From contig UCJU01000004.1 in the NCBI GenBank assembly GCA_900472925.1, positions 248,001-312,000 of the forward strand: 64,000 nucleotides of DNA. Reading direction: 5' to 3'. This DNA comes from Hyphomicrobiales bacterium. GTDB lineage: Bacteria; Pseudomonadota; Alphaproteobacteria; Rhizobiales; Rhizobiaceae. Below, one piece after another: positions 36,525 to 47,117 of this stretch. Within the stretch, counting starts at the first letter, position 1. The number at the start of each line of letters is the position of its first letter. Position numbers and translations under genes: made by a program. The notes below the pieces were generated by a model, which saw nothing but the letters and a program-made list of their open reading frames with translations, was not told where the DNA came from and did not search any database.

Positions 36525-38144
36525 ATGCGCTTCTTACCCGTCAGCCTCACGACCATTCTGGTTGAGCTTGCCGATCTGGATCAGACGCTTGCGCTCTTCG
36601 CATCGCTTCAGGCCGATCCGGTCGACGGTATAGAGGAGACAGTACCCGCTGCCCGAACACTGATGATCCGGTTTCGTCCGGAGACAATCCAGGCGGAAGC
36701 GCTGGCGGCTGAAATCGCTACACGCGATCTTTCCGCCAAGATTGCGCCATCCGACAAGCTGGTAGAAATCCCGGTGCGATATAATGGCGAGGACCTCGCC
36801 GATGTGGCCGAACTGACCGGCCTTAGTGTCGAAGAGGTGATCCAGAGGCATACAAGCAGTGAGTTTACCGTTGCGTTTTGCGGCTTTGCGCCCGGCTTCG
36901 GTTATCTTGTGGGTGGTGACCCCGCACTCCATGTCCCGCGTCGTCAAAGCCCGCGCACTCGCATTCCCGCCGGATCGGTTGCCTTGGCCGGTGCCTTCAG
37001 CGGCGTCTATCCGCAAAACAGCCCCGGCGGATGGCAAATCCTTGGCACCACGCCTTTGAAAATGTGGGATATCGACCGTGACCCAGGCGCATTGTTCCAG
37101 CCCGGTTATCGCGTCCGCTTCTTCGATATGGATAAAGCGGAACGCAGTATCGATATTCCAGCAACAAAATCCGCCGCCCCCAAGGGCGTCGTAGACAGAG
37201 ATACGGCCCATTTCGAAGTGCTGACAGCCCCTATGCCCGCTGTTTTTCAAGACCTGGGCCGGTACGGCCAGACAGGGCAGGGCGTATCCGCCTCCGGCGC
37301 GCTCGACCGTTCGGCATTCAACTCGGCAAACCGCATCGTCGGTAACCCGGCCAACACGCCTTGTCTGGAGCTGACGCTCGGTGGCTTTGCCTTCAGGAGT
37401 TCCAGCCGTGCCGTGATTGGTGTGGCGGGCGCGTCCTGCGTCATCACCGTTAAATCGAAAACCTATAGTTTCGAAGCCGGTCCTTATGCTCCGATTTCTC
37501 TGGAGCCGGGGGATGTCGTGACGTTTGGCAATCCGTCCTCGGGTATGCGCTGCTATCTCGCCGTGCGTGGCGGTTTCGATATTGCGCCTGTTCTCGGCAG
37601 TGCCGCGACCGATACGCTGGCGGTCGTCGGACCGGACAGTGTTGTGGCCGGCTCGGTAATTAATCTGCGAGACGAGAAAAATGGTCTTTCAAGCGTTTCC
37701 ATCAATGAAGTTCCCGCCTTTACTCTTCCCAAGGCAGGTGAGGTCGTCACGCTCGATGTCGTCTATGGCCCACGCACGGACTGGTTCACGCAAAAGGGTT
37801 TGGAAACGCTGACGAGCCAACTGTGGCAGGTTACGCCACAGTCCAGCCGCGTCGGCATTCGCCTTGCCGGTGAAACGCCGCTTGAGCGCAAGGACAGTGC
37901 CGAACTGCCAAGCGAAGGTACGGCCACCGGCGCAATCCAGATCCCGCACAGCGGACAGCCGGTCCTGTTCCTTGCCGATCACCCGTTGACGGGTGGTTAT
38001 CCTGTCATCGGCGCAGTTGCGGAATATCACCTCGATCTGGCGGGGCAGATACCCATCAACGCCAAAATCCGGTTTCGCCCGCTTGGGCCGTTCGCTGAGA
38101 TTCCGGCAATTGAGAACACAGAAGTTTCGGGAGAATACCCATGA
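36525..38144 (+). CDS. fused PxpB-PxpC (KipI-KipA) carboxyltransferase-type protein
   Basis: A 539-residue fusion. The KipI/PxpB domain (about 1-205) has [16 protein letters not shown] (113-128), [14 protein letters not shown] and [10 protein letters not shown]. The KipA/PxpC domain (about 229-535) has [39 protein letters not shown], and SQSSR-type basic residues near the C-terminus. The two proteins are separate in E. coli and Bacillus but fused in urea carboxylase, where they form the carboxyltransferase domain. ATG 36525 has GAGGA just upstream; ATG 36510 lacks a ribosome site. It overlaps the biotin protein gene by four bases. Confidence 0.9.
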   Translation: MRFLPVSLTTILVELADLDQTLALFASLQADPVDGIEETVPAARTLMIRFRPETIQAEALAAEIATRDLSAKIAPSDKLVEIPVRYNGEDLADVAELTGLSVEEVIQRHTSSEFTVAFCGFAPGFGYLVGGDPALHVPRRQSPRTRIPAGSVALAGAFSGVYPQNSPGGWQILGTTPLKMWDIDRDPGALFQPGYRVRFFDMDKAERSIDIPATKSAAPKGVVDRDTAHFEVLTAPMPAVFQDLGRYGQTGQGVSASGALDRSAFNSANRIVGNPANTPCLELTLGGFAFRSSSRAVIGVAGASCVITVKSKTYSFEAGPYAPISLEPGDVVTFGNPSSGMRCYLAVRGGFDIAPVLGSAATDTLAVVGPDSVVAGSVINLRDEKNGLSSVSINEVPAFTLPKAGEVVTLDVVYGPRTDWFTQKGLETLTSQLWQVTPQSSRVGIRLAGETPLERKDSAELPSEGTATGAIQIPHSGQPVLFLADHPLTGGYPVIGAVAEYHLDLAGQIPINAKIRFRPLGPFAEIPAIENTEVSGEYP

Positions 38145-39865
38145 AAAAAGTCCTGATTGCCAACCGCGGCGAGATCGCAGTGCGTGTTATCCGTGCCTGC
38201 CGGGATTATGACATCGGATCGGTGGCCGTCTATGCCGACCCGGATCAGGATGCACTTTTCGTGCGTCTGGCCGATGAGGCCTATGGTCTGGGGGGCGTGC
38301 GCCCTGCGGAAACCTATCTCGATATAGAAAAGCTGATTGCCATTGCCAAACGCTCCGGTGCCGATGCGGTTCATCCCGGTTATGGCTTCCTGTCGGAGCG
38401 CGCGGAGTTTGCGCAGGCCGTTATCGACGCGGGCCTCATCTGGATCGGTCCAGATCCTGATGTCATCAAGGTTCTTGGCGACAAGGTAGAAGCGCGGCGC
38501 ATTGCGACAAGCGTTGGTGCGCCGTTGGTCGCGGGCAGTGATGGCCCGGTTTCCACGTCGGCTGAGGTCATCGCCTTTGCAGAGCAACATGGTCTTCCGG
38601 TTGCCATCAAGGCGGCTCATGGCGGAGGTGGGCGCGGAATCAAGGTCGCGTGGAAAATGGAAGAGATCGCTGATCTCTACGGTTCAGCCGTGCGCGAAGC
38701 GACCGCCGCCTTTGGGCGTGGCGAGTGTTTCCTGGAGCGCTTTCTGGATCGGCCACGCCACATCGAAGCGCAGATCATTGCCGATAAGCACGGTAATGTC
38801 GTGGTGCTCGGTACCCGCGATTGCTCACTCCAGCGTCGAAATCAAAAGCTGATCGAAGAGGCGCCTGCACCATTCCTGAAGCCTGAACAACGCCAGAAAA
38901 TCCATGATTCCGCCAAGGCGATCTGTGCGGCGGCGGGTTACTCAGGTGCTGGTACGGTGGAATTCCTGCTCGGCGTAGACGGCACGATTTCTTTCCTCGA
39001 AGTCAACACCCGCCTTCAGGTGGAGCATCCCGTGACCGAAGAAACGACGGGCATCGATCTTGTGATAGAGCAGTTTCGCGTTGCCGAAGGCCAGCCGCTG
39101 CGGGTCCTGGAAACACCGGAGCCGCGCGGTCACTCGATGGAGTTCCGCATCAATGCCGAAGATCCCGGTCGTGGCTTTTTGCCGACACCCGGCGCAATTA
39201 CCCGCTTCGACCCGCCGTCCGGCCCCGGCATACGTCTGGATAGCGGTGTTGTCACCGGATCGACGATCCCCGGCGTTTTCGACTCTCTGATGGCAAAACT
39301 TATCGTTACGGGCACAGACCGCGATCAGGTGCTGCGCCGCGCCCGCCGTGCGTTGAAGGAATTCCAAATCGAAGGTGTTGCTACGGTTTTGCCGTTCCAT
39401 CGCGCTGCCATCGAGACCGATGATTTCATCGGCACGGATGGGTTTAAGGTTCATACCCGCTGGATAGAAACCGATTTTGCCGACATGCCGGATGCCATGG
39501 AGCGCCCCGCACCAGCGGATGACGCTTCCGTCACTCGGACATGGCTTGAGATCGATGGCAAGCGCGTGTCAGTTGGCCTGCCACATCTGCTGCTGGCGGG
39601 GTTTAGTGGTGTGGGCAATGGTGCGTCGTCTCCCGAAGCTTTGGTAAAGCCGCAGATCGATGGCATCTCGGCGCCAGTTTCCGGCACGTTGCAGTCCTTC
39701 AAGGTCGAGGACGGTGCCCTGGTGTCAGAGGGTGATCTCGTTGCGGTCATGGAGGCCATGAAAATGGAGACGCAGGTCACGGCGCCAAAATTCGGCAAGG
39801 TCCGCTTGCGCGTCAAGGAGGGCGACTATCTTCAAGCGGGTGATGTGGTGATCATTTTCGAATAG
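38141..39865 (+). CDS. biotin carboxylase-biotin carboxyl carrier fusion
   Basis: A 574-residue protein. Residues about 1-445 are a biotin carboxylase: [34 protein letters not shown], the ATP-grasp loop [19 protein letters not shown], and [14 protein letters not shown]. After a linker comes a biotinyl domain (about 500-574) with the biotin-accepting K541 in EAMKMET. It resembles propionyl/methylcrotonyl-CoA carboxylase alpha chains but is shorter, without their extra middle domain. The ATGA overlap with the KipI-KipA gene makes a joint enzyme very likely. BC + BCCP + KipI-KipA are the components of urea carboxylase. It is not the housekeeping AccC, which lacks BCCP. Confidence 0.92.
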   Translation: MKKVLIANRGEIAVRVIRACRDYDIGSVAVYADPDQDALFVRLADEAYGLGGVRPAETYLDIEKLIAIAKRSGADAVHPGYGFLSERAEFAQAVIDAGLIWIGPDPDVIKVLGDKVEARRIATSVGAPLVAGSDGPVSTSAEVIAFAEQHGLPVAIKAAHGGGGRGIKVAWKMEEIADLYGSAVREATAAFGRGECFLERFLDRPRHIEAQIIADKHGNVVVLGTRDCSLQRRNQKLIEEAPAPFLKPEQRQKIHDSAKAICAAAGYSGAGTVEFLLGVDGTISFLEVNTRLQVEHPVTEETTGIDLVIEQFRVAEGQPLRVLETPEPRGHSMEFRINAEDPGRGFLPTPGAITRFDPPSGPGIRLDSGVVTGSTIPGVFDSLMAKLIVTGTDRDQVLRRARRALKEFQIEGVATVLPFHRAAIETDDFIGTDGFKVHTRWIETDFADMPDAMERPAPADDASVTRTWLEIDGKRVSVGLPHLLLAGFSGVGNGASSPEALVKPQIDGISAPVSGTLQSFKVEDGALVSEGDLVAVMEAMKMETQVTAPKFGKVRLRVKEGDYLQAGDVVIIFE

Positions 39866-39999
39866 AATAGGTCGCAAGGCGTGGCGCGTCTCATATGATC
39901 AGGCGACGCCATGTCTACATCAGCACACTTTCGTATTTGTGCCCAATAGCTGTTCTACCCATGAATCGATCTTTTGTTTAAGTTCGTATCTAAGAAACA

Positions 40000-41394
40000 T
40001 TGGACAGCATTTTGGACACTAGGATCACCACTCCCGACGGGCAGGCACAGTCGTTTCAGCACCTGGTCCCCGACGATATTGATGAAATCCACCGTCGTAC
40101 ATTCGAATATTTCTGGCTCGGCAGCCATCCCGTGTCGGGCCTTGCGAGAGACCGACTGCGCTCTGACGGAACGCCGATAAACGAGATCGCTTCGATTTCG
40201 GGTACGGGATTTGGGCTTCTTGCCATTATCGTCGGTGCCGAGCGAGGGTGGATCACGCGGGATCAGGCGCTCGAACGTGTCACTACGATTGCGCAGACCT
40301 TGAGCAAGGCAAAAAGGTTCCACGGCGCGTTCTCGCATTTTCTTCACGCCAACACCCTGGAGGTCATTCCATTCGGTCCCAAGGATGATGGCGGTGATCT
40401 GGTCGAAACGGCTTTTCTGGTGCAGGGCCTAATCTGTGCCCGAGAATATTTCTCCCACCTGACGCTGTCAGAAACGAGATTCCGCAGCCTCGCACATGAT
40501 CTGATCACTGGGGTCGAGTGGAGATGGTACACGCGGCGCAGCGATGGCCCGCTCTGGTGGCACTGGAGCCCGAAGTTCAGATGGTGTTTCGACATCGCCA
40601 TCGGCGGATGGAACGAAGCGCTGGTGTGTTACGTATTGGCAGCTGGAGCGGAGCACCACTCCATCGATGCCGTTCATTACCATCAGGGCTGGGCGCGCTC
40701 AGGCGCCATGGTCAATGGCAACGCGTATCTCGGAACCGTTTTGCCCCTGGGAGAACCCTTCGGCGGTCCGCTGTTTCTGTCGCAATATTCGTTCTGCGGT
40801 CTTGATCCCAGACGCCTGTCGGATCGTTACTGCGATTATTGGCAGCAGGTTCAGGCGCACACCAAAATCAACTACGACTACTGCCAAGCCAAATATTCAG
40901 GCTCCGACCTGTGGGGTATGACAGCCAGTGATGATCCCAAAGGTTATGAAGTCCATTCCCCAACGCAAAACAATGACGTGATTTCGCCCACCGCCGCCTT
41001 GTCCAGTTTCCCGGTTTGCCCCGAGGAGGCAACGGCTGCAGCACGCGCTTTTCTGAAATACGCAGATGGCAAGCTGATAGGCAGATACGGCTTTGTCGAT
41101 GCTTTTTCACCCGGCACGGGCTGGATCGCAGAGACCCATCTTGCCATAGATCAAGGACCGGTGGTGGCAATGATGGAAAATTACCGTTCCGGCGTGCTTT
41201 GGGAACTGTTCATGAGCGCCCCGGAAGTTCAGCGTGGCCTTGATCGCCTTGGCTTCGAGACAGCAATTCGGCCAAACCACGTCGCCCGGAATGAAGCGGA
41301 TGGGATTGGGATCGATCTTGCGCGACAGGGTGTGAAAGCTGTCCAGAATGATGCCGACATTCTTGTGAAGCTACCTGAAGAAAAGCAGGTTTGA
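40000..41394 (+). CDS. glucoamylase-family (PF10091, GH144-like) glucan hydrolase
   Basis: About 464 residues, an (alpha/alpha)6-barrel type protein. Typical blocks: IDEIHRRTFEYFWLGSHPVSGLARDR at the N-terminus, SISGTGFGLLAIIVGAERGWI, LVETAFLVQGLICAREYF, WNEALVCYVLAAG, and the C-terminal YGFVDAFSPGTGWIAETHLAIDQGPVVAMMENYRSG. The family includes beta-1,2-glucanases (GH144), apt for a group of bacteria that make cyclic beta-1,2-glucan. No signal peptide is seen. An in-frame stop at 39991 and the lack of an early ATG force a TTG start at 40000 (or 40012), with a weak ribosome site. The gene stands 134 bases after the biotin gene. Confidence 0.82.
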   Translation: MDSILDTRITTPDGQAQSFQHLVPDDIDEIHRRTFEYFWLGSHPVSGLARDRLRSDGTPINEIASISGTGFGLLAIIVGAERGWITRDQALERVTTIAQTLSKAKRFHGAFSHFLHANTLEVIPFGPKDDGGDLVETAFLVQGLICAREYFSHLTLSETRFRSLAHDLITGVEWRWYTRRSDGPLWWHWSPKFRWCFDIAIGGWNEALVCYVLAAGAEHHSIDAVHYHQGWARSGAMVNGNAYLGTVLPLGEPFGGPLFLSQYSFCGLDPRRLSDRYCDYWQQVQAHTKINYDYCQAKYSGSDLWGMTASDDPKGYEVHSPTQNNDVISPTAALSSFPVCPEEATAAARAFLKYADGKLIGRYGFVDAFSPGTGWIAETHLAIDQGPVVAMMENYRSGVLWELFMSAPEVQRGLDRLGFETAIRPNHVARNEADGIGIDLARQGVKAVQNDADILVKLPEEKQV

Positions 41395-41501
41395 CCTGCT
41401 TTCAGCACCGGTCTCCGCAAATAAATGTGTCTATCTTTCTTACCTGTCATCCGGTGGCCCGATCTCGCCGTAGTAGCGAGAAACATCAGGATGTATCTGC
41501 C

Positions 41502-43049
41502 ATGAGCCAGTGCCGAAATCTGATTTTCATCCTTGGAGATCAACTCTCTCCGGAGATATCGAGCCTGTCGAATGTGGACAGGGAGAACGACGTCATCCTG
41601 ATGTGCGAGGTGGCGGAAGAGACCACGTATGTGCGGCATCATCGCAAGAAAATAATCTTCATACTCTCAGCCATGCGTCATTTCGCGGACGAGCTGACCG
41701 CACAAGGTTTCAGGCTTCGCTATGTGCGTCTTGATGACGATCAAAATTCTGGGTCCTTTACACGCGAGTTAAAAAGGGCCGTCAAAGATCTGGCTCCAGA
41801 GAGCGTCTTCGTCACCGAACCCGGCGAATGGCGGGTCTTGCAATCGATGCAGACTTGGGGGCGGGAGACAGGCATACCCGTTAACATTCTCCCGGATACG
41901 CGCTTCCTGTGCTCGCATGAAGAGTTCAACCTCTGGGTCGAGGGGCGGCGTGATTTGACGATGGAGTTTTTCTATCGTGAGATGCGTCGCAAGACAGGTC
42001 TTCTGATGGATGGCGATGCGCCTGCGGGCGGGCGGTGGAATTTCGACAGCGAGAACCGCTCTCCAGCCAAGCAAGATTTGTTTCGCCCGCGGCATCCGCA
42101 GTTTCCGCCTGATGACACCACGCTTGATGTGATGAAATTGGTTGAGGACAGGTTTCCCGACCATATGGGCACCGCCAGCGGGTTTGCATTCGCAGTCACT
42201 CGCAAGGACGCGGAAAAGGCTGCTGATGTCTTCATCGAAGCGTTTCTGCCCAAATTCGGTGAGACACAGGACGCCATGGTCAAGGATGATCCGTTTCTCA
42301 ATCACTCGCTGCTGTCTTTCTACATCAATCTGGGCTTTCTCGACCCATTGTCGATTTGCCAAAAGGCCGAGCGTGCGTATCTGGAAGGGGATGCCCCGAT
42401 CAACGCCGTGGAAGGCTTCATCCGCCAGATCATTGGTTGGCGCGAATATATGCGCGGCATCTACTGGCGATTCATGCCTGACTACGCCGAGCGTAATTTT
42501 TTCGAAGCGAGCCGTCCACTGCCGGATTTCTTCTGGACAGCGAAGACCGACATGTCCTGCCTTGCGACCGTTATTGGCGAGACGATCGAAAATGCCTATG
42601 CCCACCATATTCAGCGCCTGATGATCACCGGTAATTTCGCCATGCTGGCGGGTCTCGATCCCTTCGCGCTGCACGAATGGTATCTGGAAGTCTACGCCGA
42701 TGCCTATGAGTGGGTCGAGCTTCCGAACGTCATCGGCATGAGCCAATTTGCGGATGGCGGGCTGCTTGGTTCAAAACCCTATGCTGCAAGTGGGGCCTAT
42801 ATTTCCCGTATGTCAGATTACTGCGGGACGTGTCGTTATGACGTGAAGAAGAAAACCGGCGAGGGTGCATGCCCCTTCAACGCGCTCTATTGGGACTTTC
42901 TTGATCGAAACAAGGACAAGCTCTCCGCAAATCGAAGGCTGGCGCAACCCTATGCGACGTGGCGTAGAATGGACGATGGGCAACAAAAAACCTACCGCGA
43001 AAGCGCGCGCGGTTTTCTCCAGAAACTGGACGATGGCGTCTTCGTGTGA
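41502..43049 (+). CDS. phrB: iron-sulfur cryptochrome/photolyase, (6-4) photolyase PhrB type
   Basis: A 515-residue photolyase. NLIFILGDQLSP and HHRKKIIFILSAMRHFADEL open the antenna domain, and IGWREYMRGIYW plus HHIQRLMITGNFAMLAG form the FAD-binding core. Four cysteines, C353, C441, C444 and C457, match the [4Fe-4S] ligands of Agrobacterium PhrB (FeS-BCP group), which repairs (6-4) photoproducts with light. The length agrees with that protein. ATG 41502 (MSQCRNLIF) is chosen because the conserved sequence starts there; the frame is open further upstream without conservation. DNA repair in the cytoplasm; monocistronic in appearance. Confidence 0.95.
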   Translation: MSQCRNLIFILGDQLSPEISSLSNVDRENDVILMCEVAEETTYVRHHRKKIIFILSAMRHFADELTAQGFRLRYVRLDDDQNSGSFTRELKRAVKDLAPESVFVTEPGEWRVLQSMQTWGRETGIPVNILPDTRFLCSHEEFNLWVEGRRDLTMEFFYREMRRKTGLLMDGDAPAGGRWNFDSENRSPAKQDLFRPRHPQFPPDDTTLDVMKLVEDRFPDHMGTASGFAFAVTRKDAEKAADVFIEAFLPKFGETQDAMVKDDPFLNHSLLSFYINLGFLDPLSICQKAERAYLEGDAPINAVEGFIRQIIGWREYMRGIYWRFMPDYAERNFFEASRPLPDFFWTAKTDMSCLATVIGETIENAYAHHIQRLMITGNFAMLAGLDPFALHEWYLEVYADAYEWVELPNVIGMSQFADGGLLGSKPYAASGAYISRMSDYCGTCRYDVKKKTGEGACPFNALYWDFLDRNKDKLSANRRLAQPYATWRRMDDGQQKTYRESARGFLQKLDDGVFV

Positions 43050-43107
43050 CCAAGGCGTCAGAGCCTTTATCTTTTCCTTATGTGATCCGCTCATCTTCGC
43101 AATCGAA

Positions 43108-43124
43108 CCCTGACGCGATCAGGG
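43108..43124. other. short inverted repeat upstream of the kdp operon
   Basis: CCCTGA-CGCGA-TCAGGG, 6-bp arms, lies between phrB and the first kdp mini-gene. It could be a weak terminator for phrB or a KdpE-type regulatory site; nothing decides between these. Confidence 0.3.
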
Positions 43125-43160
43125 ACTAGGGTATCCTCCCGAACCAACGAGAGAAACCCA

Positions 43161-43244
43161 ATGTTCGACCTTATCTTTGTTCTTCTGGGCAGCGCGATGC
43201 TGATTGCCTTGGCGCTTTACGCGCGCGCCCTTAACCGACTGTGA
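43161..43244 (+). CDS. 27-residue membrane mini-protein at the head of the kdp operon
   Basis: An ATG-started frame of 27 codons, mostly one hydrophobic helix (MFDLIFVLLGSAMLIALALY) ending in the basic tail ARALNRL. It stops eight bases before the kdpF start. Similar short frames precede kdpF in other proteobacterial kdp operons as far as I recall, often unannotated. A role as an extra stabilising peptide of the KdpFABC complex is possible but unproven. Its purine-rich leader (ACGAGAGAAACCCA) is a plausible, not strong, ribosome site. Confidence 0.6.
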   Translation: MFDLIFVLLGSAMLIALALYARALNRL

Positions 43245-43251
43245 GGGTGAT

Positions 43252-43338
43252 GTGATCGAGCCCTTACTCGCGCTGGCTGTCGCCGCTGCCCTTGTCGTCT
43301 ACCTCGTCATCACGCTGCTGCGTCCCGAACGCTTCTGA
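43252..43338 (+). CDS. kdpF: potassium-transporting ATPase KdpF subunit
   Basis: A 28-residue single-helix peptide with a GTG start at 43252 and the characteristic KdpF ending LRPERF. A GAGGG-containing leader overlaps the end of the mini-gene upstream. KdpF (29 residues in E. coli) stabilises the KdpFABC complex in the inner membrane. The gene ends 17 bases before kdpA. It is too short for standard gene calling thresholds. Confidence 0.85.
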   Translation: MIEPLLALAVAAALVVYLVITLLRPERF

Positions 43339-43355
43339 CTTTCTGGAGAATTCCC

Positions 43356-45065
43356 ATGACCATTCCCGGGTGGCTGCAGATCAGCCTCCTTTTCCTCGCC
43401 GTGCTCTGCGTTGTCAAACCGCTGGGGCTTTATATGGCGAAGGTATTTTCCGGCGAAAGAACCTTTCTTTCTCCTGTCCTGAACCCCATCGAACGCGGCA
43501 TCTATCGTGCTGCCGGGACCAGTATAGACAAGGAGCAGAATTGGCTGGCCTATACGCTGTCCATGCTTGCCTTTTCGCTGGCGAGCTTTCTCTTTCTTTA
43601 CGCCATTCTGCGGCTTCAGGCTTACCTGCCGCTCAATCCACAGGGCTTCCCCAACGTACCTGCGGATTTGGCTTTCAATACATCGGTCAGCTTCATTACC
43701 AACACCAACTGGCAAAACTACGCCGGTGAAGCAACCATGAGCCATCTGAGCCAGATGGTTGGATTGACCGTGCAGAACTTCCTGTCTGCCGCCGTCGGTA
43801 TCGCGCTCGCGATGGCCTTGACGCGGGCATTCATGCGTTCGCAGGCCAGCACACTCGGCAACTTCTGGGTCGATATGACCAGAGCCACGCTTTACGTGCT
43901 GGTGCCTTTGGCAATTGTGGTCGCTCTCGTCTTCGTCTGGACCGGCATGCCGCAGACGCTGGATGCCAATGTTACGGCAACCACTCTGGAAGGCGCTCAG
44001 CAGGTGATTTCGCTCGGTCCGGTCGCAAGCCAGGAAGCCATCAAGCAACTGGGCACCAATGGTGGCGGTTTCTTCAACGCGAATGCTGCGCATCCTTTTG
44101 AAAACCCGACAGCATTTGCAAACTACGTCAACATTTTCGCAATGCTGTGCGTGTCATCGGCGCTCGTCTACACATTCGGCCAGATGGTAGGCAACCGCCG
44201 CCAGGGCTGGGTCTTGCTCTCGGCCATGGCCATTCTTTTGATTTCGGGTGTGGCTGTCATTTACTGGGCGGAAGCCTCCGGCAACTCCATTCTGACAACG
44301 CTGGGTGTCGATGCTCTCCAGGGCAATATGGAAGGCAAGGAAATTCGCTTTGGTCAGGCCATGACCGCGCTTTATGCGGCTGTGACGACCGGCCTCTCGA
44401 ACGGTGGCGTCAACGGCATGCTCGGCTCCTTCACTGGCCTTGGCGGTCTGGTGCCAATGTTCCTGATCCAGCTTGGCGAAATTCTGCCTGGCGGCGTGGG
44501 TTCCGGTCTTTACGGCATGCTCGTCTTTGCACTTCTGTCCGTCTTCGTCGCCGGTCTGATGGTCGGACGCACGCCCGAGTTTCTCGGCAAGAAGATCGAA
44601 GGTCGGGAAATGAAATGTGCCATGTTGGCCGTTCTTATTCTGCCCGTCGCCATCCTCAGCTTTTCTGCTGTGTCGGCCATGTTGCCTGTGGCCGTTGCCA
44701 GTATCGGTACATCAGGTCCGCACGGTCTTTCTGAAATTCTCTATGCCTATACATCGGCTGCGGGAAATAACGGCTCTGCCTTCGGTGGCCTTTCCGGAAA
44801 CACGGTCTGGTACAACACGACACTCGGTATCGCCATGCTGTTGGGTCGTTTCGCCTACGTCATTCCTGTCATGGCAATTGCCGGTTCGCTGGCCGCAAAG
44901 GTCCGCGTCCCAGCCTCCAACGGTACGTTTCCCACCGATGGACCTCTGTTCGTAGGCCTTCTCATCGGCATCATCATCATCCTCGGCGGGCTGCAATATT
45001 TCCCGGCTCTGGCGCTCGGTCCAATCGTCGAACATTTCACGATGCTGGCCGGTCAGACCTTCTAA
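43356..45065 (+). CDS. kdpA: potassium-transporting ATPase subunit A
   Basis: A 569-residue channel-like subunit that selects K+ in the inner membrane. The four-fold selectivity filter repeats are visible: [44 protein letters not shown] and [14 protein letters not shown]. The start [12 protein letters not shown] region is typical of KdpA. GGAGAATTCCC precedes ATG. Second in the kdpFABC operon, expressed at low K+ or high osmolarity under KdpDE. Confidence 0.98.
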   Translation: MTIPGWLQISLLFLAVLCVVKPLGLYMAKVFSGERTFLSPVLNPIERGIYRAAGTSIDKEQNWLAYTLSMLAFSLASFLFLYAILRLQAYLPLNPQGFPNVPADLAFNTSVSFITNTNWQNYAGEATMSHLSQMVGLTVQNFLSAAVGIALAMALTRAFMRSQASTLGNFWVDMTRATLYVLVPLAIVVALVFVWTGMPQTLDANVTATTLEGAQQVISLGPVASQEAIKQLGTNGGGFFNANAAHPFENPTAFANYVNIFAMLCVSSALVYTFGQMVGNRRQGWVLLSAMAILLISGVAVIYWAEASGNSILTTLGVDALQGNMEGKEIRFGQAMTALYAAVTTGLSNGGVNGMLGSFTGLGGLVPMFLIQLGEILPGGVGSGLYGMLVFALLSVFVAGLMVGRTPEFLGKKIEGREMKCAMLAVLILPVAILSFSAVSAMLPVAVASIGTSGPHGLSEILYAYTSAAGNNGSAFGGLSGNTVWYNTTLGIAMLLGRFAYVIPVMAIAGSLAAKVRVPASNGTFPTDGPLFVGLLIGIIIILGGLQYFPALALGPIVEHFTMLAGQTF

Positions 45066-45078
45066 AGGAAAACTCTTC

Positions 45079-47115
45079 ATGTCACAAAAGCCAGAAAAAA
45101 CTGGTCTTTTCGATCCAGCGATCATCGGTCCTGCCATACGGCAGGCCTTCATCAAGCTCGATCCCAGACAACTCATTCGTACACCTGTGATCTTCGTGAC
45201 CGAAGTGGTGGCCGCCATGGTGACCATCATCTTCATCAGAGATTTGTTGACCGGTAACGGTACAGCCGCCTTCTCTGGCCAGATCGCTGCATGGCTGTGG
45301 TTCACGGTCCTGTTTGCCACCTTTGCTGAAGCCGTGGCGGAAGGCAGAGGTCGAGCACAGGCTGAAAGCTTGAAGCGCAGCCGCTCAGATCTCACGGCGC
45401 GCCGTCTTGATGCCAATGGCGTGGAACAAGCTGTTCCCGCCACCATGCTCGTAGTGGGCGATATCGTCGTTGTCGATGCGGGAGAACTGATCCCCGGCGA
45501 TGGCGAGGTCGTAGAGGGTGTCGCGTCCGTCAACGAAAGCGCTATCACCGGCGAATCCGCACCCGTCATTCGTGAATCCGGTGGTGACCGCTCGGCGGTT
45601 ACTGGCGGCACGCAGGTCCTGTCAGATCAGCTCAAGATCCGCATCACGACTCCCCAGGGCGCGAGTTTCGTGGATCGGATGATCGCGCTCATCGAAGGTG
45701 CTGAACGCCAGAAAACACCCAATGAGATTGCTCTGTCGATCCTGCTCTCAGGCCTGACGCTCATCTTCCTCATCGTCGTGGTTACCATATGGGGTCTTGC
45801 CGGTTACTCCGGTACAGTTCTCACAGTGACGGTTCTTGCGGCCTTGCTTGTCACCCTCATTCCTACCACCATCGGTGGTTTGCTATCGGCCATCGGTATC
45901 GCCGGCATGGACCGCCTCGTTCGCTTCAACGTCATCGCGACCTCTGGCCGTGCCGTCGAAGCTGCAGGCGATGTCGATACGCTACTTCTCGACAAGACCG
46001 GCACGATTACCTTCGGTAACCGCATGGCGGCGGATTTCATTCCGGCACCCGGCGTCACCCAGCATCAACTGGCCGAAGCTGCCCTTCTCGCCAGCCTGTC
46101 TGACGAAACGCCGGAAGGCCGCTCCATCGCGGCACTTGCCACCGGCGAGTTCGGCATCGCCTCGCCAAAGGTCGTGGTGGATAACACGATTGCGTTCAGC
46201 GCACAGACACGCTTGTCCGGCGTCGATATGGGCGCACATCAACTGCGCAAAGGCGCCATCGATGCGGTTTTGAAATTTACCGGCCTGACCGACAAGGACG
46301 CACCGCGCGAATTCATGCAGGCGGTCGATAGTGTGGCTCGATCCGGTGGCACGCCGCTGGGTGTTGCCGATGGCAAGCGCCTGCTCGGAGTCATTCATCT
46401 AAAGGACGTGGTCAAGCCGGGGATCAAGGAACGCTTTGCCGCACTTCGCGCCATGGGCATCCGCACCGTCATGGTCACCGGCGATAATCCTGTGACTGCT
46501 GCAGCCATCGCGTCCGAAGCCGGTGTCGATGACTTCCTGGCCGAGGCAACGCCTGAAGATAAGTTGGCTTATATCCGCCGTGAGCAGCAAGGCGGACGCC
46601 TGATCGCCATGTGTGGTGACGGTACCAACGATGCGCCAGCACTGGCGCAGGCCGATGTCGGCGTTGCCATGCAAAGCGGCACCCAGGCAGCGCGCGAAGC
46701 CGCCAACATGGTCGATCTCGACTCCAGCCCGACCAAGCTCATCGAGATCGTTGAAATCGGCAAGCAGCTTTTGATGACGCGTGGCTCGCTGACGACATTT
46801 TCCATCGCCAACGATGTCGCCAAATACTTTGCGATCATACCGGCGCTGTTCGTCACGACCTATCCGGCACTTGCGGCGTTCAACATCATGGGACTTTCCA
46901 CACCGCAGTCGGCAATCCTGTCTGCCGTCATCTTCAACGCCCTCATCATCATCGCGCTTATTCCACTGGCGTTGAAGGGCATTGCCTACCGGCCTTCCAG
47001 CGCTGCTGCGCTTTTGCGCCGTAACCTCCTGATCTACGGCCTCGGCGGGCTTCTCCTGCCATTTGCCGGGATCAAGATTGTCGATCTCGCCGTTTCGGCC
47101 CTGCATCTGGTGTAA
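45079..47115 (+). CDS. kdpB: potassium-transporting P-type ATPase subunit B
   Basis: A 678-residue P-type ATPase. The phosphorylated aspartate is D305 in [12 protein letters not shown]; the actuator loop is ITGES (157-160, with the serine that is inhibited by phosphorylation in E. coli KdpB); the hinge is [18 protein letters not shown]. It energises K+ uptake through KdpA. Thirteen bases separate it from kdpA and two from kdpC. Full length, no anomalies. Confidence 0.98.
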   Translation: MSQKPEKTGLFDPAIIGPAIRQAFIKLDPRQLIRTPVIFVTEVVAAMVTIIFIRDLLTGNGTAAFSGQIAAWLWFTVLFATFAEAVAEGRGRAQAESLKRSRSDLTARRLDANGVEQAVPATMLVVGDIVVVDAGELIPGDGEVVEGVASVNESAITGESAPVIRESGGDRSAVTGGTQVLSDQLKIRITTPQGASFVDRMIALIEGAERQKTPNEIALSILLSGLTLIFLIVVVTIWGLAGYSGTVLTVTVLAALLVTLIPTTIGGLLSAIGIAGMDRLVRFNVIATSGRAVEAAGDVDTLLLDKTGTITFGNRMAADFIPAPGVTQHQLAEAALLASLSDETPEGRSIAALATGEFGIASPKVVVDNTIAFSAQTRLSGVDMGAHQLRKGAIDAVLKFTGLTDKDAPREFMQAVDSVARSGGTPLGVADGKRLLGVIHLKDVVKPGIKERFAALRAMGIRTVMVTGDNPVTAAAIASEAGVDDFLAEATPEDKLAYIRREQQGGRLIAMCGDGTNDAPALAQADVGVAMQSGTQAAREAANMVDLDSSPTKLIEIVEIGKQLLMTRGSLTTFSIANDVAKYFAIIPALFVTTYPALAAFNIMGLSTPQSAILSAVIFNALIIIALIPLALKGIAYRPSSAAALLRRNLLIYGLGGLLLPFAGIKIVDLAVSALHLV

Positions 47116-47117
47116 TC

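Noticed and set aside
39880-39935. Imperfect GC-rich dyad after the BC-BCCP gene
   Set aside because: GGCGTGGCGC and GCGACGCC pair only with a mismatch and there is no T-run, so I do not call a terminator.
41769-42746. 325-codon minus-strand open frame inside phrB
   Set aside because: phrB is full length with all four Fe-S cysteines; the antisense frame has no domain.
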